Shown here: positions 37,377-45,279 of the stretch, piece by piece
Position numbering within the stretch: position 1 is the stretch's first letter
Layout of the letters: every line of letters starts with the position of its first letter
From: Humidesulfovibrio sp.
GTDB taxonomy: Bacteria > Desulfobacterota > Desulfovibrionia > Desulfovibrionales > Desulfovibrionaceae
Length of the DNA stretch: 64,000 bases
Assembly (NCBI RefSeq): GCF_031082295.1
Contig: NZ_JAVHLD010000001.1
Location: 1 to 64,000, forward strand
Direction: 5' to 3'
The notes under the pieces: generated by a model
Seen by the model: the letters and a program-made list of their open reading frames with translations, nothing else
The model's database searches: none
Told to the model about the DNA's origin: nothing
Position numbers and translations under genes: made by a program

Positions 37377-38462
37377 ATGAATCCTGACTCCATCACCATC
37401 GAAGAAAAGCTAGAGCACATTGCGGGAAAAACCTGCCTGGTGACCGGCTGCGCAGGCTTCGTGGGCAGCCACCTGACCCAGAGCCTGCTCGACATGGGGC
37501 ATCGCGTCATCGGCGTGGACAATTTCTTCTCCGGCAAGCCGGAAAACATGCAACCCTTCATCACGCATGAGCGCTTCCTTTTCGTCGAGCGCTCCATCGC
37601 CGAGCCCATGCTGTTCGAGGAGCTCTTCAATGAGCATGCCCCGATCCGCGCGGTCTTCCATCTGGCGGCCATCGTGAGCGTGCCCTACTCCATGAACCAC
37701 GCCGACGAGACGTACGACATCAACTTCCTTGCCACAGAGCGGCTGCTCGCGGCGGCGGAAAAGCACGGCGCCACGCGCCTGGTCTTTGCCGGGTCCGCGG
37801 CGGAATACGGCACCGAGGACCGCATGCCCGTCAAGGAGATATACGCGAACGACGATACCCTCCAGCTAAGCCCCTACGGCACCGCAAAGTACCTGTCCAC
37901 CCGCGCGGTCAGCACCAGCCCAATCGGCGTCTCGCTGCGCTTCTTCAACATCTTCGGCCCGCGCCAGGATCCGTCCAGCCCCTACAGCGGCGTCATCTCC
38001 AAGTTCATGTCCCAGGCGCTGACCGACCAGTCCCTGACCATTTTCGGCGATGGCCAGCAGACGCGCGACTTCGTGTATGTGCACGACGTGGTGCTCGCCT
38101 ACCTGACGGCGGCCGGGATGATCGGGGAGAAACTCCTGCCTAGCGGCGTGTACAACATCGGCACCGGCAAGGCCGTGAAGATCGTCGGACTGGCGCGCAT
38201 CGTGCTCATCCTGTCGGACAAGCCCAACGCCATCGTGCTGGACATCGGGCCGACCGAGAACCTCATGGTTGGGGGCGATCCGGTCTGCCTGTTCTATCCC
38301 TCGCGCGAGGGTGACATCGTGCACTCTGTGGCGGACATATGCGAGATGACGACCAAGTCCGACTGGAAGGCGGAAACTGTGCTGAGCGTGGGCCTGGCAC
38401 GGACCATCGCCTGGTACCGGCAGGAGCTGGCCAAGGCTCAGGCCGCAAAGACGAGCGACTAG
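37377..38462 (+). CDS. NAD-dependent sugar epimerase, PelX-like
   Basis: Short-chain dehydrogenase/epimerase of 361 residues. The Rossmann signature is TGCAGFVGSHL, and the catalytic YxxxK lies in LSPYGTAKYL after AGSAAEYG. This fits UDP-sugar 4-epimerases and dehydratases of the GalE/WbpP class. In some Pseudomonas species an epimerase named PelX makes UDP-GalNAc for Pel; position as the last gene of pelEFG suggests the same job here. The substrate is inferred, not shown. It ends 9 bp before the convergent EAL/HDOD gene. Confidence 0.88.
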   Translation: MNPDSITIEEKLEHIAGKTCLVTGCAGFVGSHLTQSLLDMGHRVIGVDNFFSGKPENMQPFITHERFLFVERSIAEPMLFEELFNEHAPIRAVFHLAAIVSVPYSMNHADETYDINFLATERLLAAAEKHGATRLVFAGSAAEYGTEDRMPVKEIYANDDTLQLSPYGTAKYLSTRAVSTSPIGVSLRFFNIFGPRQDPSSPYSGVISKFMSQALTDQSLTIFGDGQQTRDFVYVHDVVLAYLTAAGMIGEKLLPSGVYNIGTGKAVKIVGLARIVLILSDKPNAIVLDIGPTENLMVGGDPVCLFYPSREGDIVHSVADICEMTTKSDWKAETVLSVGLARTIAWYRQELAKAQAAKTSD

Positions 38463-38471
38463 GGCAAGAGG

Positions 38472-39725
38472 CTAGTTCAGGAAAGAGAAGATGGCGTGCG
38501 CCCACTGCATGGATTCGGTGTAGCAGGCAGCCACCACCACGGGGTCGATCCCCAGGGCCTCGAAACGCGACGAAAGATCATCCCATTCGGCGCGCTCAAA
38601 ACTGTGCACCAACTGAAGCCAGGGGACCAGGGGGGTAGGCTTCAGGCACAGGGTATCCTTGAGCTCCTGGTCCAGCGGCAGCGAGCCGACAATGTCAATC
38701 ATCTGCATGTCGAAGATGCTGTCCAGCAGCGAGAACAGCCCGAGCAGCAACATGCGCTCGGAGTTCACGCGGCGCCCGCCCGTGCGCTGGGCCGCAAGCT
38801 CCAGAAAGCGCCCGCGCTGGGCGGAGAGAAAAACCAGCTCGTTCGGCTTGTGCTTGGGCTTCATCTCCGTGATGAGCACCAGCCGGAGCCAGGTGCGCAT
38901 CTGCTGCCAGCCGGCCAGGATCAGCGCGACCTTGATGGAAGAGACCTCGCGCGCGAAGCCGAAATAGGGCGAGTTCAGGAACTTGAGCAGCCGGTAACTC
39001 AGGGACACGTCCTTCTGGATGGCCTGGGCCAGGGCGCTTATGTCTGGATCCTCACGCTCAAGCATCTGCAAGATGCCGAGGCTTCCGGCGAGGCTTGACG
39101 AAACGACCTTGCTCGAGATGCGCTCCGGCTTTTGGAAGAAGAAGCCCTGAAACAGGCTGCAACCGGCGTTCTTGGCGACGGTGAAGGTCTGCACGTCCTC
39201 CACCTTTCTGGCCATGATCTGCACCGGGTGTTGCCCCTGCTGCCTGCGGACCGCCTCGAAGAGCTCATCGAGGTTGGCGCGCTGCATGTCCACGGCGATG
39301 ATGTCCATCATGTTCAGCAGCGAAGCGCCCTCGACCTGGCCTGTATAGTCGCTCAGCGCCATGAGATAATTCTCCTGGCGCAGGTTCAGCAGAGTGTCAT
39401 GCATGCCCGGCGCGAAGAGGGCCTCTTCGGAAAGGGTGAATACGGACCGGCCCTTGGGCAGCACTCCGGTGATGCTGGAGGATGCTGTATTGGGGTCCAG
39501 AGTGACCATCAGATAGGAGTTCGGGCTTTGCTGCCACTGGGGGCTGAGGAACGCCCTTGTGGCCACTTCCAGCATGGTCTTGTGGTCCGTCGCGCCCTGG
39601 GCGTGCTCCAGACTCTGGCGGTAGAGGATCTCATAGCCCCAGATGTTGCGCTTGATGTCAAACAGCGCCTGCCGCGCGATAAAGCCCTGGTAGAATGCCG
39701 GATCGACGGGGGGAGTCGTGTTCAT
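38472..39725 (-). CDS. Degenerate EAL plus HDOD signalling protein
   Basis: A 417-residue YuxH-type protein. Residues 10-200 form an EAL-like domain: YEILYR stands where active enzymes have E-A/V-L-L-R, and other catalytic segments are altered (SDYTGQ, ARKVED), so phosphodiesterase activity is unlikely. Residues 205-400 form an HDOD domain (ISALAQAIQKDVSLSYRLLKFLNSPYFG), a protein-interaction module. It is the last gene of the minus-strand pel operon, 25 nt after pelD. It could relay a signal to the c-di-GMP-dependent Pel complex, but that is inference. Confidence 0.88.
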   Translation of the reverse strand: MNTTPPVDPAFYQGFIARQALFDIKRNIWGYEILYRQSLEHAQGATDHKTMLEVATRAFLSPQWQQSPNSYLMVTLDPNTASSSITGVLPKGRSVFTLSEEALFAPGMHDTLLNLRQENYLMALSDYTGQVEGASLLNMMDIIAVDMQRANLDELFEAVRRQQGQHPVQIMARKVEDVQTFTVAKNAGCSLFQGFFFQKPERISSKVVSSSLAGSLGILQMLEREDPDISALAQAIQKDVSLSYRLLKFLNSPYFGFAREVSSIKVALILAGWQQMRTWLRLVLITEMKPKHKPNELVFLSAQRGRFLELAAQRTGGRRVNSERMLLLGLFSLLDSIFDMQMIDIVGSLPLDQELKDTLCLKPTPLVPWLQLVHSFERAEWDDLSSRFEALGIDPVVVAACYTESMQWAHAIFSFLN

Positions 39726-39750
39726 TCCTGTTGCAGCTCTCTTGCAGCGC

Positions 39751-41193
39751 TCAAGCTCGCGCTAGACCCGTTTCTCCCCCCTTCTTCGCGTCCAGGTCCG
39801 TCAATGCGGCCGCAAGGATGAGTTCAGGGGTGTTGTTCGTTTCATCAAAGGCGCTGACGCCCATGCCGACCGGCAACGACCCGGTGACGGAAGCCACCAC
39901 GCCGCCCAGGTCGCCGACCATGGTCACGATCTTTCCGCCCACGACCTTTGCGCCGACGAGCGGTGTGTTCGGCATGAGGATGATGTAGCGGCCCGGCACG
40001 TCTCCAGAGAAAAGCAGGTCGATGTTCCTGAGCAGCGTCTTCAAGGCCTTGCTGAGCTGCGTGAGGATCTCCCGCTGTTCCTCTTCTGAGTAATCAACAT
40101 ATCCCAGGATGTCCAGAATGATCATGGCAAGATCAGTCTTGTAGCGTCTGGCACGGGCGCACTCCTCCAAGAGCCGGGCATTCATGTAGTTGATCGTGTA
40201 GGCGCCGGTGATGTCGTCGGTGATGGTCTTGGACTTGGTGTCCGTGTAGAGCAGCGCGTTTTCCAGCGCGTCCGCGCACCAGCCGGAAAACACCTCGGCC
40301 ATGCGGATGGTCTGGGAGTTGAACTTGAGGAAGGGCAGCCTCTCGATGCTGAGCACCCCGAGGACCTTGCGGCTGCTGGTCAGCAGAGGCGCGGCGATGA
40401 GGGCGTCGCCATCCGGCAGGACGCCCTTCTCGTACATCTCGAGCAGCACGTTGGCGGAGGCCACATGAGTGCTGGTGAAGGCGCGGCCGAGGAGACCGTC
40501 GTCCGGGAGAAGGCTCTCCGGGCGCGTGCGGTTTTGCAGCTCGCCGTGCACGGCCTTGAGCTTCAGTTGGCCGTCCTCAAAAAGATAGATGGAGCTCGCC
40601 TCCGCGCCCAGGAACTTGGCCACCATGTCCAGTGCCGCCGGATAGAGTTCGCCCTCGCTCAGCGAGCGCAGCGCCTGGGCCGTCTCGTGCATGGTGGTCA
40701 GGGTCTGCTCCTGGGACAGGATGCGCGTGTCGACCTCCTGCTTGGCCTTGACAACGGCGTCGTAGCGCTCGCGCAGCTTGTCGAAGGTTTCCTTGAGTTC
40801 CTCGTGCTCGTCCAGCAAGGCCTCGTAGCGGCTCTTGATGGTCTGGCTGATCTCGCCCAGGGTGCAGCCAACAGCGATGAAGAGGACAGGCTCGCCCAGG
40901 AGCAGCTTCCACAGCTCATAGATTGTGGTGCCTTGCCGCCCGATGATGGAAAGCCCGATGGCCAGCGCCGCGGAGACGATGCCGCTGAACAGCCCGGCCA
41001 GAAAGCCGTAGCGCGACGCCAGCAGCAGCACCACCGCCCAGTACGGATGCGGGCTGACCCCCACAAAGCCCAGATTGGCACGGAACCACATGACGTTCAC
41101 GGCAGTGATCAACGCAAAGCCGAGCAGGGCCTCGACAATGTAGCCCATGGACGATGATTTCCCCGGGCGTGCGATCAGACGATTCCTGTCCAT
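39751..41193 (-). CDS. pelD: c-di-GMP receptor PelD (GAF + degenerate GGDEF)
   Basis: Inner-membrane receptor of 480 residues that switches on Pel synthesis. About four hydrophobic helices (17-115), a coiled coil (118-165), a GAF domain (about 175-310) and a GGDEF-fold domain (315-465). In the last, RNID at 389-392 is the RxxD c-di-GMP inhibitory site, whereas the catalytic GGDEF is replaced by SGDVP at 396-400. This is the PelD pattern: ligand binding without cyclase activity. The start at 41193 has a poor Shine-Dalgarno; ATG at 41148 is an alternative that keeps all domains. Confidence 0.93.
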   Translation of the reverse strand: MDRNRLIARPGKSSSMGYIVEALLGFALITAVNVMWFRANLGFVGVSPHPYWAVVLLLASRYGFLAGLFSGIVSAALAIGLSIIGRQGTTIYELWKLLLGEPVLFIAVGCTLGEISQTIKSRYEALLDEHEELKETFDKLRERYDAVVKAKQEVDTRILSQEQTLTTMHETAQALRSLSEGELYPAALDMVAKFLGAEASSIYLFEDGQLKLKAVHGELQNRTRPESLLPDDGLLGRAFTSTHVASANVLLEMYEKGVLPDGDALIAAPLLTSSRKVLGVLSIERLPFLKFNSQTIRMAEVFSGWCADALENALLYTDTKSKTITDDITGAYTINYMNARLLEECARARRYKTDLAMIILDILGYVDYSEEEQREILTQLSKALKTLLRNIDLLFSGDVPGRYIILMPNTPLVGAKVVGGKIVTMVGDLGGVVASVTGSLPVGMGVSAFDETNNTPELILAAALTDLDAKKGGETGLARA

Positions 41194-41197
41194 ACTG

Positions 41198-42718
41198 CTA
41201 CCACACCCAATAGAACTTCGCGCTGTAAGTGCTCGACTCGCCGCCGCCGGTGGTGTCGGCCTCGCTGGCGTAATCCCAGCCGATCTCCAGGCGCATGCGC
41301 TGCACGGGCCTGAAGGTGAACTTGGGGCTCAGCTGCACGGCCTCGACCTTGCGCTTGTAGTCGTGCTTGATGCCGCCGCTCACGGAGCCCTCCAGCCAGG
41401 AGAAGAACGGATAGCTAACCGTCAGAGTGCCGCCGTGGCTCTCCTCGCGACGGAGCAGGTCAAAGGGGATCTCGACGTTGGGCTGCGACTCGGCGCGCTG
41501 GTACGTGTAGGTCGCATAGACGTCGGGACGCGTCCAGAGGCGCCTGGTCAGGCTGGCTGTGCCTTCCCAGCGGTAGCCCGCGTCGTCCAGGTCGCTCAGC
41601 CGATAGGAATCCCTGGTGTATCCGGCGTAGGCAACCCAGACATCACGGAAGGGAACCTCATATTCGGCCTGGAAGCGATCCCTGGAGCCACGCAGGGGCA
41701 CGGCGTCCATGTTGTCGTACCAGGGGGCGTGGAAGGTGAAGCTTGCCCTGGCCCGGCCATAGCGCTCGAAGTTGTATCGCGCCCCGACCATCGGCGAGAG
41801 GCCGTCGCCCAGCCCGAGGTAGCTTTGCAGGCCCACGTCGAGGGTGATGCTGCGGTTGAATTCATGCTCGATGCGCGCGCCAAAGGCGCTCAGATCCTCG
41901 CGAATGCCGTTCACGTCATCCGGGCGCGAGAGGTGCACCTGGTTGTAGTCGATGAACAGGCGGGTGTGGTCGCCCGTCTGGGCGGACCAGCCAGTGGACC
42001 ATGTGGTGGTCTGGGTCTTCTTGCCCTGGTCGTACAAGCTCACGCCGGCCTCGAACCTGGGCCGCTTCTCCAGCAGCATCCCGTGCAGGGCGTCCTTGGC
42101 GGCCTGGTTGTCAGGATCAAGCTCCAGCACCTGCGAGAAGGCCTGGATGGCGCCGTTGATGTCACGACTGGCCTGGCGCTGCACGGCAAGATCGCTCCAC
42201 AGGCCGGTGTCGCTGGGATTGCCGCGCATGGCGCGCTCGAGAATGTCGAGCCCGTACTGGGGCTTTTCCAGCTCGGCGTAGAGTCCGGCCTCGATGCGTT
42301 CGGAACGCGAGGTGCTCCCGAACTTCTTGCGGAACTTGACCAGCTCGAACAGCGTGCGCTCGTACTGGGCGTTGGCGACCAGGGTCTCCAGAAAGTCCTC
42401 GTAGACCTCCACGTCGTTTGGATATTCCAGCCGCAACTGCTCGTACAAGGCAAGGCTCTTTGGGAAATCACCCTGGCGGCTCAGAATGCGCGCCTCCATG
42501 AGCGCCATCTGGCGTTCCGTGAGGGGCTCGTCCTGGTCGCGCACGGCGCGCTGGGCCGTTGCGTTCGCCTGGGCCGTTGCCTGCGTGGGCGATGGCGCCC
42601 CTGTTAAAGTCGGCTCCATGGCCGGAGCTTCCGCCGTGGCCGGGACCTGGGCCAGCGCCAGCGCCTGCCAGGTCAACACAAGCAGAACGGCCATGGTGCG
42701 GATATGCGAGCGGGTCAT
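41198..42718 (-). CDS. pelB: PelB outer-membrane beta-barrel, separate gene
   Basis: Export pore of 506 residues. A signal peptide (hydrophobic core 8-20, cleavage near ALAQ) precedes a few TPR-like helices (65-185), then about 310 residues of alternating strands ending in SAKFYWVW, a terminal aromatic residue typical of outer-membrane proteins. This corresponds to the C-terminal barrel of PelB. In Pseudomonas the barrel and the TPR scaffold are one ~1190-residue protein; here it is a separate exported product. Its ATG overlaps the stop of the TPR gene (ATGA), so production of both halves is coupled. Confidence 0.87.
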   Translation of the reverse strand: MTRSHIRTMAVLLVLTWQALALAQVPATAEAPAMEPTLTGAPSPTQATAQANATAQRAVRDQDEPLTERQMALMEARILSRQGDFPKSLALYEQLRLEYPNDVEVYEDFLETLVANAQYERTLFELVKFRKKFGSTSRSERIEAGLYAELEKPQYGLDILERAMRGNPSDTGLWSDLAVQRQASRDINGAIQAFSQVLELDPDNQAAKDALHGMLLEKRPRFEAGVSLYDQGKKTQTTTWSTGWSAQTGDHTRLFIDYNQVHLSRPDDVNGIREDLSAFGARIEHEFNRSITLDVGLQSYLGLGDGLSPMVGARYNFERYGRARASFTFHAPWYDNMDAVPLRGSRDRFQAEYEVPFRDVWVAYAGYTRDSYRLSDLDDAGYRWEGTASLTRRLWTRPDVYATYTYQRAESQPNVEIPFDLLRREESHGGTLTVSYPFFSWLEGSVSGGIKHDYKRKVEAVQLSPKFTFRPVQRMRLEIGWDYASEADTTGGGESSTYSAKFYWVW

Positions 42719-45279
42719 TGGGGCACGCTCCTTGCGGCGTTTTTGCCTGCCGCCCTGGCCTGCCTGGCCTGGCGGATGAGGCTCAATGTCTTCTTGTATT
42801 CCCCGGAGGCCTCGCCTTCGCGGTCAGTCGAGAAATACAGCTCGCCCAACTGGTAGCGGGCTTCGATGTCCTTGGGATTCTGCACGCGGTAGTGCTCAAA
42901 GCCCTTGATGGCGCGCTCGGCGTCGTTGTTCCAGGCATGGATCTGCGCCTGGCCCTTGAGCGCGGCCCGGTTGCGCGGATCGACGCGCAGCGCGGCGGCG
43001 TAGCAGTCCATGGCGAAGTCCATGCGCTTGCTCAGCACGGCCATGTCGCCTATGGCAGCAAGCCGCACGGCGTCGGACTCATAGTCGCTCTTGAGACGGC
43101 GCATGGCCTGCTGGGTCAGCTCCAGGCGGTTCATGAGGGTGTAGGTCTGCACCAGAAGCGCGCCAGCGTCCCAGGGGATTGGCTTCATGTTCTCGAAACG
43201 CGCCAGCACCGCCAGGGCCTTCTGGCTCTGCTTGCGGTCCAGGTAGTGCTGGGCCACGAACACGGCCTCATCCTCCGTGAGCAGGCCGCGCGCGGCCAAA
43301 GGCTCCAGGGTGGCGGCCTGCCGGTCCACATAGCCCAGCCAGCCGAAGGTCTCCGCCAGCAGGCGGCGCACCTCGATATCGTCCGTCTTGAGCGCCAGCG
43401 CCCGCTCCAGGTACGGCAGGGCGCGCTTGGGCGCATTGGCGGCCAGGAAGGCCTCGGCGGTCTGTCTGGCCTTCTGGAGATTATGCGGCTCGCGGTCGGA
43501 GTCCTCGGCCAGGAGCGCGGCGCTCTCGCTGGTGCGCCCGGTCCACTCGGCCAGGCGCATGAAGTTCTCCCGCGCCTTCCTGTCCTTGGGATTCTGGCGG
43601 TAGATCTCTGCGTAGATGCGGAAGGCGTCGTTGTCCTTGCCCGCCTCCTCGGCGTAGCCCGCGGCGAGCTTCAGCAGGGCCTTGTCGCCGGGGTAGGCCG
43701 TGAGCAGCCTTTCCACCACGCCGAAGGCCAGGTCCGGGGCTTCGCGCCAGGAGTGCACCTGGGCCAGCTTGAGCGCGGTGGCGCGGTCGCCTGGGCTGCG
43801 GGCCAGATAACGCTGGTACACCGTGGCCGCGCCCTTGAGTTCGCCGTTGTCCGCCAGCATGTCGGCTACTTCGAGCAGCAGCGCAGTGTCCGCGAAGTCC
43901 GGCCGCTCGATGAGGGCCAGCACCTCGCGCATGGTGGCCGGGTTGTTGGTCTGCGACGCGGCCTGCACGGCCTTGCGGATGAGCACCGGGTCTCCGCCGG
44001 AGTTGGCGGCAAGGGAACGCAAGATCCCCCAGGCCTCCACCGGGCGGTTCACGTCCAGCCAGGCGTCGGCCAGCTTCATGCCGACCACGGAATCACTCTG
44101 GGCCATGTCCTTCACGGCAAGCGCCGCGCCCGCCACGGCCTCGGGACTTCTTGTGCCGCCAGCGGCGTCGAGCAGCAGGTTGGCCTCGCCCACCGTGCCA
44201 ACGGGCAGCGGCTGCAGCATGGCGTAGGCCTCGGGGGCCCGGTTGGACGCGAGCAGCGCCTCGCCCAGCAGGCGCCTGGCGTCCGTGTTGGCGGGGTCGA
44301 GCTCGATGACGCGCTGCAGATGCTTCACCGCGTCGAGCGGCAGGTTGGCGTTCAAAGCCATCTCGGCCAGGCCGCGCAGCAGGTTGGCGTCGTTCGGCCT
44401 CTCCTTGACCAGATCGGACATAAGCTGCGCGGCTGGTTTCTCGGCGCCATAACCGCCAAGGGCCACGGCCACGGCCAGGCGCGAGTTGGCGCCGCCGTCC
44501 TGCTGGTCGAGAAGCGTGGCCAGTTGCACGGCCTCCTGCGTCAGCCCGCCGCGAACGAACAGCTCCAGGGAGTCGTTGACGAAAATAATCTCAATCTGCG
44601 CGGTGGCTGCCCCTTCCAGGACATTCTCCAAATAGCCGCGCCGGAGGTTGTAGGCGTCAACCAGGAGGGCGCGGGCCACGGCGTCGTCATTTTTGGAGAC
44701 ATCGGCGGAAAGGGCCTCAAGCACCCTGCTGATCAGCTGCAAGGGCTTCCTGCTGGCGATCTCCTTGGCCACCACGACCTTGTCCAGCGGGATGAGGCGC
44801 TGCACGGTCGTGTACATGGCCTCGCGGTCGCCCTGGTAGGTGTAGTTCGAAAGCAGATGCAGCAAGACCTCGCGCCGGTTGGCGTAGGTTTCGGGCTTGC
44901 GCTCGTTCAGCTCGGGCATGACCTGGAGCGCGGCCTCCATGCTCTCGTTGGCTTCCTGGGGATGCCCAGCCCATTCCTGCCATTCGGCCAGGCGCAGGAT
45001 CAATTCCTTCCGGCCGGGCCGAAGCTGCATGACCTTTTTCAAGAGGTCGATGGCCTTTTCCACCTCGCCGTCGGAGTGGGCGAGCTCGGCCGCGTCCATG
45101 ATCAGGTCAGGATCATTGGGATGCATGGCCAGCAGCCGTCCCAGCATGACCCTGGCCAGGGCCGCCTTGTTGTCGTTGATGTAGATGGAAATGAGCGTGC
45201 GCGGGCCTGGAAACACCAGCCACGTAGCCCCCACGATGAGGACGACGAAAAGGATGGTCTGCCAGGCGCTTATCTTCAT
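42715..45279 (-). CDS. pelB: PelB periplasmic TPR scaffold, separate gene
   Basis: An 854-residue protein. One N-terminal transmembrane helix (about 7-25) anchors a long periplasmic solenoid. More than a dozen TPR-like repeats follow, such as ALARVMLGRLLAMHPNDPDL and DAVKHLQRVIELDPANTDAR. In Pseudomonas this part of PelB binds PelA and guides the polymer. No barrel follows; the protein ends in a basic tail (RQARAAGKNAARSVPQ). GGAGG lies 10 nt before the ATG, which overlaps the stop of the deacetylase gene. Confidence 0.87.
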   Translation of the reverse strand: MKISAWQTILFVVLIVGATWLVFPGPRTLISIYINDNKAALARVMLGRLLAMHPNDPDLIMDAAELAHSDGEVEKAIDLLKKVMQLRPGRKELILRLAEWQEWAGHPQEANESMEAALQVMPELNERKPETYANRREVLLHLLSNYTYQGDREAMYTTVQRLIPLDKVVVAKEIASRKPLQLISRVLEALSADVSKNDDAVARALLVDAYNLRRGYLENVLEGAATAQIEIIFVNDSLELFVRGGLTQEAVQLATLLDQQDGGANSRLAVAVALGGYGAEKPAAQLMSDLVKERPNDANLLRGLAEMALNANLPLDAVKHLQRVIELDPANTDARRLLGEALLASNRAPEAYAMLQPLPVGTVGEANLLLDAAGGTRSPEAVAGAALAVKDMAQSDSVVGMKLADAWLDVNRPVEAWGILRSLAANSGGDPVLIRKAVQAASQTNNPATMREVLALIERPDFADTALLLEVADMLADNGELKGAATVYQRYLARSPGDRATALKLAQVHSWREAPDLAFGVVERLLTAYPGDKALLKLAAGYAEEAGKDNDAFRIYAEIYRQNPKDRKARENFMRLAEWTGRTSESAALLAEDSDREPHNLQKARQTAEAFLAANAPKRALPYLERALALKTDDIEVRRLLAETFGWLGYVDRQAATLEPLAARGLLTEDEAVFVAQHYLDRKQSQKALAVLARFENMKPIPWDAGALLVQTYTLMNRLELTQQAMRRLKSDYESDAVRLAAIGDMAVLSKRMDFAMDCYAAALRVDPRNRAALKGQAQIHAWNNDAERAIKGFEHYRVQNPKDIEARYQLGELYFSTDREGEASGEYKKTLSLIRQARQARAAGKNAARSVPQ

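Noticed and set aside
38472-39725. Active c-di-GMP phosphodiesterase
   Set aside because: The EAL domain has altered catalytic segments, and the HDOD half marks it as a YuxH-type protein.
42715-42718. PelB split seen as a frameshift or sequencing error
   Set aside because: The barrel gene starts with its own signal peptide and the junction is a clean ATGA, so it is a real gene boundary.
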